Assembly: GCF_004519315.1 (NCBI RefSeq)
Contig: NZ_SOZE01000042.1
Span: forward strand, 1-48,847
Direction of reading: 5' to 3'
Origin: Mucilaginibacter psychrotolerans
Lineage (GTDB): Bacteria > Bacteroidota > Bacteroidia > Sphingobacteriales > Sphingobacteriaceae
Length of the DNA: 48,847 nt
Position 1 is the stretch's first letter; every line of letters begins with the position of its first letter. The notes beneath the pieces were generated by a model that saw only the letters and a list, made by a program, of their open reading frames with translations, searched no databases and had not been told where the DNA came from. The position numbers and the translations under genes were made by a program. Below are positions 1-8,315 of this stretch, piece after piece.

Positions 1-133
1 AATTTTATTGAAGTCAATCATGTGGAAATGTATTTAAATATTTGAATTTCAGACACTTAAATATACTTACATTTCCTTTGATTGGCAAATCTATTCTCAA
101 TTATTAATCGAACTCAGGTTATTAGGGAAATAA

Positions 134-185
134 CTTTTTCTTTGTGGCCTCTGTGCCTTCTCTGTGAACTCTGTGTTTAAATTTT
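134..185. repeat. Imperfect CTGTG tandem repeat
   Basis: This short stretch repeats the pattern CTTTGTG / CTCTGTG / CTCTGTG with variable spacers, about 100 bp upstream of the first gene. Simple-sequence patches of this kind are common between genes in this phylum. The rest of positions 1-290 is AT-rich, and I see no gene in it. Confidence 0.45.
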
Positions 186-290
186 CATTACATCATATAC
201 TATTTGTAACGGATTTTAAGTCACGCCAACTTTCAAAATAAATTGATAAATTGTGAGCTAAATACAACCTGTAAAAAGCCATCACTATTT

Positions 291-1583
291 ATGCAAACCC
301 TAGAAAACACCCATTGGCCGCTGTGGCGAAAAATCGTATTCCGCTTCTTTTTCGTTTACCTCGCCTTACAAACCGCGCCCATCACCTGGCTCGATAGCAT
401 CCCCTACGTAAGCATCGTAACGCAATACTACGGCAAGCTTACCGACTGGATAGTAACCGAAGCAAATACGCTGTTTTTGCACGTGAGGCCGGTGCTGGTG
501 CCCGAAAACGGCAGCGGTGATACCTCTATGGGGTGGGCAAGGCTTTGGACTTACCTGCTATTGGCTGCGCTTGGCGCGATTATATGGTCGGTGGCCGACC
601 GGAAACGGCCCAATTACACCCACCTGAATTATTGGCTCTGCCTTTTTACGCGTTACTATGTTATCATGGTAGCACTGCTTTATGGCATCATCAAGCTGTT
701 TGGCATGCAGATGATTTTCCCGAGCCTGCACCAATTGGCCACCCCGCTTGGCGATTTACTGCCTATGCGCTTCTCCTGGCTGTTCATCGGCTACTCGGGG
801 CCATACCAGTTCTTCTCGGGTGCTATGGAGGTTTTTGCTGCGCTACTGCTATTGTACCGCCGTACCGCGTCCCTGGGCACTTTGGTAGCCACGGGCGTTT
901 TCATCAACGTAATGATGCTGAACCTGTGCTACGATATCCCCGTGAAGATATTTTCGATGCAGATGGTGTTTACCTGTCTGTTTTTGCTGGCCAACGAAAG
1001 CAACAGACTGATAGCTTTCTTTATACTGGACAAACCCGCCCCAACCAGTGCCATCTACCATTTCCGATACACTAAAAAGTGGATGCGCATTACCCGCATC
1101 GTGCTGAAATCACTCTTTGTGCTCATCATGATCATCATACCCGTTTACCAAGATTTCGGCCAGGCTGCCGATAACAAGGTGCCCAAACAACCCGTTCAAA
1201 ATGGTGTGTATGCTGTAACCAGCTACAAAATCAATAAACAAGATATACCGCTTTCGCTTACGGATACCCTGCGCTGGCAGGACCTGATATTCGAAAATGG
1301 ATCCGGCAGCGTAAAATCAAACGATACGCTATTCAGGAAGCGGTACAACCGCGGCTATTTTGCCTACGGCCTCGACAGCGCCAAACACATGCTCTACTTC
1401 AAAAAACGTTACGACGATAAGGCCTATATCCTCCTATTCGACTACGCCATGCCTGATAGCAACACCATCACCCTCAGCGGCCTGAAAGGTAAGGATAGCC
1501 TGCACGTAGAATTAAAACGCATCAAACGCCATTTTCAACTGGCGGAAAGGCAGTTTCATTGGTTGAGTGAGCAGAATAGGTAG
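291..1583 (+). CDS. DoxX-like integral membrane protein
   Basis: This is a 430-residue inner-membrane protein. Its N-terminal two thirds contain about six hydrophobic segments, including runs near residues 15-30, 85-100, 120-135, 175-190, 200-220 and 265-285. The motifs 'YSGPYQFFSGAMEVFAALLL' and 'LCYDIPVKIFS' resemble the DoxX/SURF4-type fold. The last ~130 residues are soluble, start with 'QPVQNGVYAVTSYKIN' and look like a periplasmic beta domain. I chose the ATG at 291 over an in-frame TTG at 243 because the extra 16 residues are polar and poor in character. Function is unknown. DoxX relatives are linked to quinone or thiol redox, but nothing here proves that. It stands alone, and the stop lies 66 bp before the next gene. 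Confidence 0.75.
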   Translation: MQTLENTHWPLWRKIVFRFFFVYLALQTAPITWLDSIPYVSIVTQYYGKLTDWIVTEANTLFLHVRPVLVPENGSGDTSMGWARLWTYLLLAALGAIIWSVADRKRPNYTHLNYWLCLFTRYYVIMVALLYGIIKLFGMQMIFPSLHQLATPLGDLLPMRFSWLFIGYSGPYQFFSGAMEVFAALLLLYRRTASLGTLVATGVFINVMMLNLCYDIPVKIFSMQMVFTCLFLLANESNRLIAFFILDKPAPTSAIYHFRYTKKWMRITRIVLKSLFVLIMIIIPVYQDFGQAADNKVPKQPVQNGVYAVTSYKINKQDIPLSLTDTLRWQDLIFENGSGSVKSNDTLFRKRYNRGYFAYGLDSAKHMLYFKKRYDDKAYILLFDYAMPDSNTITLSGLKGKDSLHVELKRIKRHFQLAERQFHWLSEQNR

Positions 1584-1649
1584 GGGGAAATTAATAGCTG
1601 TTCTGCAAATACAAAAAACCACCGCATAAAACCATCAGGAAACCAACAC

Positions 1650-2177
1650 ATGGCAGACTTTGAATTTCATATAAATAAACAGGAATGGGAGGCTTTATTT
1701 GATTATTTACAGGCCAATAATTATCGGATTATCCCGGATATGTTTTATCCCACAAAACAGTTCAATATAATCACCGGTTGGGATGATTTTACAGAGCATC
1801 ACGAGCGAAATGCTACCCATTTTTTTATAATCAACGATTTTTTTTCCTTGGAGCCAATTGTGGTGAGCCGAAATAAATATGCTGAAGAACCTATTTATCA
1901 GGTTAATCAAAGAAAAGGAGGCCCTTATCTAGATATTTCTTATTACAGAGGTTTTGCTAATAATGCCATCATTCCTTGCATTAGCACAGACCTGTCTTAC
2001 TACCCCAGATTTATCCATTTTAATAACTACCATGAATTTAAAGCAAGCGATGAGCTAAAGGACAGCTACAATAAAATAGTTAAATTTATTAAGGCAAGGT
2101 GCAAGGTGGTACGCAAAAACAATAAAAAATATTTTATCGGATATGGCGCTCTTAAAGAATTAGAGCATCTATTATGA
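1650..2177 (+). CDS. Hypothetical cytosolic protein
   Basis: This 175-residue protein has no signal peptide or membrane segment and is rich in aromatic residues and Asn. I do not recognise a family. Visible features are an acidic N-terminus ('MADFEFHINKQEWEALFDYL'), a central 'GGPYLDISYYRG' stretch and a basic C-terminal region ('KFIKARCKVVRKNNKKYF'). The composition is more AT-rich than the preceding gene, and a cluster of intergenic repeats follows directly, so it may be an accessory gene. The ATG at 1650 gives a natural start. It could be an immunity-type or DUF protein, but no partner toxin is visible. Confidence 0.6.
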   Translation: MADFEFHINKQEWEALFDYLQANNYRIIPDMFYPTKQFNIITGWDDFTEHHERNATHFFIINDFFSLEPIVVSRNKYAEEPIYQVNQRKGGPYLDISYYRGFANNAIIPCISTDLSYYPRFIHFNNYHEFKASDELKDSYNKIVKFIKARCKVVRKNNKKYFIGYGALKELEHLL

Positions 2178-2194
2178 TTTGGAAAGGCAATCCC

Positions 2195-2310
2195 CCGCTG
2201 TCGCAGGTGCCCCCCACTTGTGGCCCGCGCGCAAAGTAAGGACTATGCAAGCCGCCTACTTGTCCTGCCGAGGATTGCTTCGTTCCTCGCAAAGACGATG
2301 GGAGAGTAGC
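2195..2310. repeat. R1 repeat, copy a
   Basis: This is the first of several related intergenic units. The unit has the recognisable segments ACTTGTGGCC, ATGCAA..CGCCTAC, TGTCCTGCCGAGGATTGC, TTCGTTCCTCGCAAAGACGA and GAGAGTAGC. It follows the stop codon of the preceding gene by about 17 bp. Sequences like ATTGCTTCGTTCCTCGCAA belong to dispersed repeats seen in many bacteria. No protein is likely here even though frames stay open. Confidence 0.75.
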
Positions 2311-2320
2311 AAAAAGGCAC

Positions 2321-2527
2321 CCGCTACCGCAAGTGTCCTCGACTTGTGGCCTGCACAAAGGTTAGCGACCATGCAAATCGCCTACCTGTCCTGCCGAGGA
2401 TTGCTTCGTTCCTTATGATGACGTGACATTAAGTTATTGATTATCAATTTGTATTTTTTATACGTCATAACCTTTTTTTTCAGGGTACCCCCTGATGGAT
2501 ACTCGCAAAGACGATGTGGAGAGTAGC
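2321..2527. repeat. R1 repeat, copy b, split by an 86-bp segment
   Basis: The unit starts at 2321 with CGCTACCGCAAGTGTCCTCG and runs to TTCGTTCCT at about 2415. It resumes at about 2502 with CGCAAAGACGATG and ends in GAGAGTAGC. Between the halves lies an unrelated AT-rich segment (2416-2501) containing the 13-mer ATTGATTATCAAT and an ATGACGT / ACGTCAT inverted pair. Copy a, 120 bp away, is continuous across the same point, so an insertion into copy b is the simplest reading. Confidence 0.65.
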
Positions 2528-2541
2528 TCCCGTTGCCTCTT

Positions 2542-2648
2542 CCCTTATTATTTCCCCCGGTTTCATTTTAAACCCTAAACTGTTTATCTTATCCAACAAT
2601 TCGTAAGCTTGTTGCGTTTACATACCGGCTTAGGCAATCAATATCACA
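2542..2648. repeat. 107-bp leader duplication, copy 1
   Basis: This segment is nearly identical to 6545-6650. I see one substitution (C versus G in the CCCC[C/G]GG run) and one inserted A just before the start codon. In both places it ends at an ATG, of a secreted-protein gene here and of a protein kinase gene at 6651. Similarity fades within about ten bases of the coding regions. No TAnnTTTG box is visible inside. Read on the minus strand it encodes the short string LLDKINSLGFKMKPGEII, so it may instead derive from a dead gene. Confidence 0.85.
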
Positions 2649-3221
2649 ATGGCTAAAACAATCAGCACATTTATTTTAATATTAATAAGCACATTCATCT
2701 GCAAAGCACAAAACACTGTGTTGAGCGCAGACGAAATTGGCCCCCGCATTGCTAAAAATTTGAGGAATGGTTATAAACCAGATTCATTGGCTTTAGAAAA
2801 AATTTGCGGGAGTGGGTTTTTCTTAGCAAAATTCCTTGTGGATAAGCGGGGCGATATTACTGATATTTCATTTAGTAGGGATAGTGCATCGGTAATTACT
2901 GATGCATTATCGGTTGCTATACGATCCTTAAAAGCCGATACTCTGCTCATGTCAAGTTTAGCTATATCGGGTAAAACGATAATTCAGCCGGTAATATATC
3001 ATTTGGAAAAAGGATGCAATTATCCCAAAATTGACCAGTCAGCTGATAATGAAACTAAACTGAAAAACGTTACGGCATTTTTCAAGTACCATCAGAGCAC
3101 CCAACACTTTGAAGTACCTTTGTTCGGGATGTTGGATTTTGGCGAAAAGGAGTTTTCGGCAATAGACTGTTTAATATTAAAGCCGTTTACAATCGAATCC
3201 GTAAAAGACCCAGGTTATTAG
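2649..3221 (+). CDS. Secreted protein with TonB-C-like core, unknown function
   Basis: This 190-residue protein has a clear Sec signal peptide (MAKTISTFILILISTFICKA, cleavage near CKA-QN). The mature part includes 'GFFLAKFLVDKRGDITDISF', which resembles the 'a-x-F-x-V-d-x-x-G-x-I-x-d' strand pattern of TonB C-terminal or energy-transducer-like domains, followed by a helix and 'IIQPVIYHLEKGC'. The downstream gene at 3394 has a similar 'SIGMVFKPSGSVVDIWFTL' pattern, so the two may be distant paralogues. It starts at the exact end of a duplicated leader and is bracketed by R1 repeats. Periplasmic location is inferred. Function is unknown. Confidence 0.7.
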   Translation: MAKTISTFILILISTFICKAQNTVLSADEIGPRIAKNLRNGYKPDSLALEKICGSGFFLAKFLVDKRGDITDISFSRDSASVITDALSVAIRSLKADTLLMSSLAISGKTIIQPVIYHLEKGCNYPKIDQSADNETKLKNVTAFFKYHQSTQHFEVPLFGMLDFGEKEFSAIDCLILKPFTIESVKDPGY

Positions 3222-3232
3222 CTTACTCCGCT

Positions 3233-3337
3233 CCCCGGTTCTGCAAGCGCCCTCAATGTGGCAAGCATGCAAGGCAGCCACCATGCAAATCGCCTACCTG
3301 CCCTGCCGGGGATTGCTTCGTTCCCCGCACGAAAATT
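3233..3337. repeat. R1 repeat, copy c
   Basis: This is a diverged unit between two secreted-protein genes. Recognisable blocks are CATGCAAATCGCCTACCTGC, CCTGCCGGGGATTGCTTCGT and TCCCCGCA. It starts about 12 bp after the stop of the upstream gene. The end of the unit (the GACGATGG..GAGTAGC part) is missing. Confidence 0.65.
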
Positions 3338-3393
3338 AATTTGGTACCTCAAGCGTTCATTAATCTTTTTAACAAAAACAACCCCACTTGCCA

Positions 3394-3927
3394 ATGAAAA
3401 AGCTGATCTATATTTTTATACCAATATGTTTCTTGTGCATTAAATGTGCTGCCCAGACCAAGCTAATGCCCGGAATTATCAAGGGTAAAAGAGAAACATT
3501 TAGCGTGCAACGGATAGAACGGAAATTTTCGGATTCGCCGAGGGAGATTATTGTTACCAATAAGCGCAACAAGTATGATAATGGGCTTCCCGTGCCCAAA
3601 GAGCCCAATTTTATCAGGATGAATCCTAAAGATATCCATTTAGATACAATAGAAATAAGGAAAGTTGTCTATCGGGTTATGGCTGATAAAATCAATATTT
3701 TAAAGCAAAATAAAGAGAAAATTAGCATAGGCATGGTATTTAAGCCCAGCGGTAGTGTGGTGGATATTTGGTTTACATTAAATGAAAACACATTAATTAC
3801 CGCCACGGAGATGGAAAGGTTAGATAACGAATTGAGAACAAGCATAATCGCAAGATTTACAGGAAAACAGTATTTAAAATATGAGGCGATTCCGGGCAAC
3901 ATCATCCCTCCTGTGACATTTCAATAA
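3394..3927 (+). CDS. Secreted protein, unknown function
   Basis: This 177-residue protein starts at the ATG at 3394; an in-frame TTG six bases upstream adds nothing. It has a signal peptide MKKLIYIFIPICFLCIKCAA ending in AQ. Around residues 108-128 is 'KISIGMVFKPSGSVVDIWFT', again like the strand-turn-strand of TonB-C-like domains, with a C-terminal 'PPVTFQ'. This pattern and size match the upstream gene at 2649, suggesting an old duplication with strong divergence. Repeats lie on both sides. No function can be assigned. Confidence 0.65.
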   Translation: MKKLIYIFIPICFLCIKCAAQTKLMPGIIKGKRETFSVQRIERKFSDSPREIIVTNKRNKYDNGLPVPKEPNFIRMNPKDIHLDTIEIRKVVYRVMADKINILKQNKEKISIGMVFKPSGSVVDIWFTLNENTLITATEMERLDNELRTSIIARFTGKQYLKYEAIPGNIIPPVTFQ

Positions 3928-3956
3928 AAAAATTGTTTGGCTGCGCTGCTGAAATT

Positions 3957-4059
3957 GTGTCCGAATTGCGGCCCGCATATAGGGTAGCTACATTGCAAAT
4001 CGCCTACTTGTCCTGCCGGGGAGTGCTTCGTTCCTCGCAAAAAACGATGGGGAGAGTAG
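3957..4059. repeat. R1 repeat, copy d
   Basis: The unit runs from TGTCCGAATTGCGGCCCGCA to GGGGAGAGTAGC. It includes TTGCAAATCGCCTACTTGTC, CTGCCGGGGAGTGCTTCGTT and CCTCGCAAAAAACGATGG. Another unit follows 14 bp later. Confidence 0.7.
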
Positions 4060-4071
4060 CAAAAAAAGTGT

Positions 4072-4153
4072 TCGCTACCGCAAGTGTCCTCGACTTGTGG
4101 CCTGCATGCAAGGTATAGCCGACCACACCAATCGCCTACCTGTCCTACTGGGA
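4072..4153. repeat. R1 repeat, copy e (truncated)
   Basis: It begins with CGCTACCGCAAGTGTCCTCG exactly as copy b does and continues to CAATCGCCTACCTGTCCTAC, then diverges before the TTCGTTCC block. It lies about 55 bp from the end of the convergent GH36 gene. Confidence 0.65.
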
Positions 4154-4208
4154 TCTACCACGTAATCATTTGTAAAAAACAGCTCCCCCGGTCAACGCGC
4201 CTCACCAA

Positions 4209-6329
4209 TTACTTTAAACCTTTAGCAGCTATTTCGAAAAGCTCTCCATCGTACTTTTTAGTGAATATTACCTCAAAACCTTGCTTGCTTAGGTAATTCC
4301 CGGTTTGTGTACATATCACTGTGCCATCCATCTTTTTTATCTGGTAGGTTTTTAAAGGATCGAGGTTAAATACGGTAACGCGTCGTTCGGTTTCGGTACT
4401 GCCCTGCCGGAATATGCCAACAATTCCGCCGGCTTTTGTTTCGGTATTTATCCGCTGAAAGCCATCCCAATAACCCTCCATCGGTTCCCCAAAACCGGGT
4501 AAGTCCTGCCTAAAACTCATGATCCGGTAGCGAAGGTCCATCCTTTGCAGCCAATCGGCAAATTGCCTGTATTTGGTCAGCTCAGCCGTAGTCAGCTTCC
4601 TGGGATCGCCCAACATAATGGGCAGGGCACCTGCTAACGATTTGATATGCAAATCCCAACTGGCATCCTGCATTTCGGGGTTGCCAATAACCAGCGCCGT
4701 TGCCGGGATAGCCGGCGACCGCCACCACGCCATATTGCGGATGCTTAAATCAATTTCCTGCCCGTGGCCCGTAAAGTTAGAGAGCCAGTTGCCTTCGGCA
4801 TGTTTGAGCATGGCATAATCAATCAGCTGCAAGCCGCCCATGGTTTCAAATGTACAATCAATAAACAGCCCGGGTTTGGCGGCATGTAACTCATCGAAGA
4901 GTTTCCACACCTGTTCATAATTGGCATAAAGCGATTCGTGGTGATCCTGATGCCCCGGATGATTGGCAGCATAACAGCCCGAAGCGCTGGCATCATAGCG
5001 GTACGGACTGGTCACTACCGCAAAATCCAGTTTCATATATTCCAGTCCGTTGTCAAGCGCCAGTTTCAATAAAATATCTTTTATATAATCATACCAACCG
5101 GTGCTAAAACAGGCGGTGTACCTATCGGCATCCACATCCAGGTGCAGCGACGTGAGCTTGCCGTTTTTATCCTTAACAAACCATTCGGGGTGAGCCTTAA
5201 ACACTTTGCTATCGGGTGTAGCGCTACCTACACTTATCCATAAACCGGGTTTCATCCCCAGCGATTTGATATAATCAAACACCGGCTTTAGTCCATGGGG
5301 GAATTTCTTTTTATCTATCCCCCAATCGCCATAACTATCTTGCCAGCCATCATCAATCACAAATTCTTTCATGCCCGCCTTTGCGGCAGCGCGGGCTAGC
5401 TCCATTACCAGTTGCTCGTTGATGTTGCTGCCAAAAGGCTCCCAGGTATTGTAAACAAAAGTGGGTTTCTGCTTTAAAAGCGATAAGCGCGAGCCAAGGT
5501 ATTTTCTTACAAAATCGGCTACCTGGGTGTTTAATATTTCGCCGGCATCTTTACAGTTGTTATACACCATGGTAAACACCTGCGCGGTGCTGAATACCTG
5601 CCCGGGCAAAATATACTTTCTGAAAGGGTACCGGGCATCTTTATGGGTAAAGCCGCTACAGATGTCCATTCCGCCCCAAAAGAACGAAGTGTGTTTAACC
5701 ACGCCCGCGGCCTCGTTGCCTACTACTATGCCTTGCTGCCACTGGCTGTTATGCACGGCAACAAGTGCATCCTGCATGTTACCGTCATAGGGGCCCAAAG
5801 CGCGCCTGCGGCCATAATCATGTGCCACCGAGCTAAATGTGGGGGCATCGGGGTTAAGATCTAATTTTTCTACATCAACAGATTCCAGCTTTAGGGTGGC
5901 TGCCGAAAGGTTTTTTAGCGTAAGACTTTTACGGATAGCCGCCGAACCCGGATAGAGCAAGTATTGAACGGTTAGCTCAAACTGATGCTCTTCGTTTAAA
6001 AGCGTAACTGCCGCACCATTACCGGATGTAGCATCGGAACAATTTTTTATAGCGATGAGCCGCCAATTGGTACGACTACCCGAGTAAAGCTGGTCGTTGA
6101 TTTCGAACTGAAAATCGGTGCTAACGGAGTCGAGCAGCTGGAACTTACCCGATACCGGCTTATACTGTGTGGTGAAAAAATGTCCGGTTGGCGCAGGCAG
6201 TTGAATAACGCGCTCAACAATGCCATTGTTAAGCGTTAACGCTGTAGTATTCCAGGATGCAAATTGTTGCGCCTTTAAGGATTTAACTGCCAGCAAGAAA
6301 AAAAACAGTAAAAAGAATTTGAGTTTCAT
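4209..6329 (-). CDS. Secreted GH36 alpha-galactosidase
   Basis: This 706-residue exported glycosidase probably releases alpha-linked galactose from plant or microbial oligosaccharides in the periplasm or outside. A signal peptide (residues 1-20, ending SLKA-QQ) is followed by a beta-sandwich domain to about residue 280. Then comes the (beta/alpha)8 barrel with the clan GH-D motifs 'NTWEPFGSNI', 'EFVIDDGWQDSYGDWGID' and 'PGLWISVG'. 'YMKLDFAVV' carries the expected nucleophile at Asp435. A Greek-key domain closes the protein. Length fits GH36. The general acid region reads 'FIDCTFETMGG...AMLKHAEGNW', which is less canonical, so substrate could differ. No SusCD pair or other carbohydrate gene is next to it. 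Confidence 0.88.
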   Translation of the reverse strand: MKLKFFLLFFFLLAVKSLKAQQFASWNTTALTLNNGIVERVIQLPAPTGHFFTTQYKPVSGKFQLLDSVSTDFQFEINDQLYSGSRTNWRLIAIKNCSDATSGNGAAVTLLNEEHQFELTVQYLLYPGSAAIRKSLTLKNLSAATLKLESVDVEKLDLNPDAPTFSSVAHDYGRRRALGPYDGNMQDALVAVHNSQWQQGIVVGNEAAGVVKHTSFFWGGMDICSGFTHKDARYPFRKYILPGQVFSTAQVFTMVYNNCKDAGEILNTQVADFVRKYLGSRLSLLKQKPTFVYNTWEPFGSNINEQLVMELARAAAKAGMKEFVIDDGWQDSYGDWGIDKKKFPHGLKPVFDYIKSLGMKPGLWISVGSATPDSKVFKAHPEWFVKDKNGKLTSLHLDVDADRYTACFSTGWYDYIKDILLKLALDNGLEYMKLDFAVVTSPYRYDASASGCYAANHPGHQDHHESLYANYEQVWKLFDELHAAKPGLFIDCTFETMGGLQLIDYAMLKHAEGNWLSNFTGHGQEIDLSIRNMAWWRSPAIPATALVIGNPEMQDASWDLHIKSLAGALPIMLGDPRKLTTAELTKYRQFADWLQRMDLRYRIMSFRQDLPGFGEPMEGYWDGFQRINTETKAGGIVGIFRQGSTETERRVTVFNLDPLKTYQIKKMDGTVICTQTGNYLSKQGFEVIFTKKYDGELFEIAAKGLK

Positions 6330-6650
6330 TAACGGGTAATTGTATCTGCAAAAAATTTAAAGCGCACGCGCTTGCCTATATTCCAAACGGTTTTAAAAGT
6401 AGCAATCTTTTGGAAATTTTACCATATGAGCAAATTCACCGCTGCCAAGGGAAATCGGTTTTAAAGGGCAGAAACCTATGAAGCCCGCAGCGTTGTTTAT
6501 GCTTTCGAGTTGTACAAGAAATTGAAATTTTGCCGCGGCATAGCCCCTTATTATTTCCCCGGGTTTCATTTTAAACCCTAAACTGTTTATCTTATCCAAC
6601 AATTCGTAAGCTTGTTGCGTTTACATACCGGCTTAGGCAATCAATATCAC
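6330..6650. other. Divergent intergenic region with a possible gene remnant
   Basis: This 321-bp gap separates the divergent GH36 and kinase genes. Its kinase-proximal 106 bp are copy 2 of the duplicated leader. On the minus strand, 6393-6602 is open and reads LLDKINSLGFKMKPGEIIRG, then on to a stop after VKFPKDCYF. It has coding-like composition but only a TTG start and an upstream stop in the shared leader. It may be the 3' piece of a decayed gene. No promoter box was found. Confidence 0.5.
6545..6650. repeat. 107-bp leader duplication, copy 2
   Basis: This is the partner of 2542-2648. It ends directly at the ATG (6651) of the protein kinase gene. The exact match to the leader of an unrelated secreted-protein gene 4 kb upstream argues that this stretch is untranslated here, which rules out the in-frame TTG at 6612 as the kinase start. 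Confidence 0.85.
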
Positions 6651-8297
6651 ATGGGTAAAATTTTTACGATAACCGCGGGACTGGAAAACATGGGCGCACT
6701 GCATACCGGCGGGCAGGGCTCCGTATATAAAGGCAAGCGCATCGGCGAGATTTATGTGGCGGTAAAACTGCTGCCTACCCCCATTTTCGCTGAGGACGAG
6801 AACGACAAGCATTATAAAGATTTTACCAACGAGGTTGAGAAACTGAAAAAGGTAAACGAGGTGGCCAACCCCAACGTAGTGAAGATACTCAGCTCGGGCA
6901 TTACCGAGAGCGGCTCGCTCCCCTTTATTGAGATGGAGTTCATCGAGGGACCCGACCTGGCCGAACTGCTTACCGAACAAGGCAAACCCATATTCACCAT
7001 TGCCGAAACCATCAAGGTGGCCTACCAACTGGCCAACGCACTGAGCCACTGCCACAAAGTGGGCGTAAAGCATGGCGACATCAAAAGCAACAACGTAAAG
7101 TTCAATGTAAATACCGGCAATTATGTGCTGTTGGATTTCGGCCTGGCCATCATGACCGGCGAGCAGCGGCGCAGCAGCCTGCGTAATGCCGGTGCCGTGG
7201 AGTTTATGGCCCCCGAGCAAAGCGACGGCGAACTATTAACGCAGAGTGACGTCTACAGCTACGGCATTATCCTGTACGAACTGCTGGCCGGCACAGTGCC
7301 CTTTAAGCTGAACGATAATGGCCAAAGTGCCCGCAACGCCGTAATGATTGCCCACCTGGACCAGGAACCGCCCAATATGCTTGCCCTCCGCAAAGCCAAT
7401 ATGCCGCCGGATTGGAATGCCGGGCAACGCCAAAGCGAAATGCAGGTACCCGAATGGCTAATCACCCTCATCTATAAATGCCTACAAAAAGACCCCGCCG
7501 ACCGCTATGCCGACGGCACCGAACTGCGGCAGGCCATACAAAACAGCGTACTCAATACCAAAACCGGCACCGAGGGTGCATTGATACTCCAAAACGAAAA
7601 GGCCAGCCTGCAAAACCTGCTACAACAAGAGCAGGAAAAGAATAACACCTTGCAGCAGGAAATTGACGGGCTGAAGCGAGCGGCAGCATCGCAAAGCAAA
7701 ATCCCTGCTGCCTTACCTGTAGCAGCGAATTCCCCCGCTACAAGCGCATCCAAAGGCTTGTTAATTGGCATTGCCATGTTGAGCATTTGCATCGGCGCGG
7801 CTTTGGGGCATTACCTTTTGGCGGGGAGTAAAGCCGCTTCTGCGAAACCTGTTGCCGAAATACAAAATCCCGCAGACAGCGTAGTTAAACCCGCCGCTGA
7901 TACGGTAGCGGCTGCCAAACCATTACCTGTAAAAAAGCACGATACCGCAGCTCACGCCAAGCCCGAAACGGCAGCCGTGCACAAGAAAATCAAAAAAGAT
8001 TCTGTTAGAAAAACGCCGCCCAGAAAGGCTCCTGTCCCACCGAAACAGCCCGTGATTGCACAACCAAAAGGCGGCGACGTGGGCAAGGTATTCTCGCTGT
8101 TTACAACGTACGCTTATTTCCACAGTCGCCCGGATGCCGCAAGTAAACGCGCCGCTAACATTAGCCAATGGGATAACGCCCGCCTACGCGCAATCGACGA
8201 CCAAAACGGCTATATCTACGTTACCTTCACCAATAAAGAGGGCCAAACCAACAGCGGGTGGCTCAATAAAAAAGATTTGATCGTAGTTGGTCAGTAG
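6651..8297 (+). CDS. Membrane-anchored Ser/Thr protein kinase with SH3-like domain
   Basis: This 548-residue protein is an eukaryotic-like (Hanks-type) kinase. Kinase elements in order are the glycine loop 'TGGQGSVYKG' (19-28), VAVK with Lys39, a catalytic loop 'HGDIKSNN' (Asp143), 'LDFGLA' (Asp162) and 'MAPEQ', with the domain ending near residue 300. The usual HRD arginine is Gly142, so it is a non-RD kinase. A Gln/Glu-rich coiled coil (about 310-340), one transmembrane helix near 367-390, a Lys/Pro/Ala-rich linker and a C-terminal bacterial SH3-like domain (about 475-548, ending 'SGWLNKKDLIVV') follow. The SH3 part is likely periplasmic and could sense cell wall. No phosphatase or FHA protein is adjacent. 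Confidence 0.88.
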   Translation: MGKIFTITAGLENMGALHTGGQGSVYKGKRIGEIYVAVKLLPTPIFAEDENDKHYKDFTNEVEKLKKVNEVANPNVVKILSSGITESGSLPFIEMEFIEGPDLAELLTEQGKPIFTIAETIKVAYQLANALSHCHKVGVKHGDIKSNNVKFNVNTGNYVLLDFGLAIMTGEQRRSSLRNAGAVEFMAPEQSDGELLTQSDVYSYGIILYELLAGTVPFKLNDNGQSARNAVMIAHLDQEPPNMLALRKANMPPDWNAGQRQSEMQVPEWLITLIYKCLQKDPADRYADGTELRQAIQNSVLNTKTGTEGALILQNEKASLQNLLQQEQEKNNTLQQEIDGLKRAAASQSKIPAALPVAANSPATSASKGLLIGIAMLSICIGAALGHYLLAGSKAASAKPVAEIQNPADSVVKPAADTVAAAKPLPVKKHDTAAHAKPETAAVHKKIKKDSVRKTPPRKAPVPPKQPVIAQPKGGDVGKVFSLFTTYAYFHSRPDAASKRAANISQWDNARLRAIDDQNGYIYVTFTNKEGQTNSGWLNKKDLIVVGQ

Positions 8298-8315
8298 GCC
8301 GCGAAAACGTAAATT

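Noticed and set aside
2179..2418. Open frame of 79 codons on the plus strand
   Set aside because: It lies wholly in R1 repeats, and the same peptide pattern recurs in the other repeat copies. It is repeat DNA that happens to stay open.
6612..6650. Upstream TTG start adding 13 residues to the Ser/Thr kinase
   Set aside because: These bases belong to the leader duplicated before an unrelated gene, so they are untranslated; ATG 6651 is the better start.
6633..7220. Long open frame antisense to the kinase gene
   Set aside because: It is a shadow of a strongly coding region with all kinase motifs on the other strand, and it has no recognisable domain.
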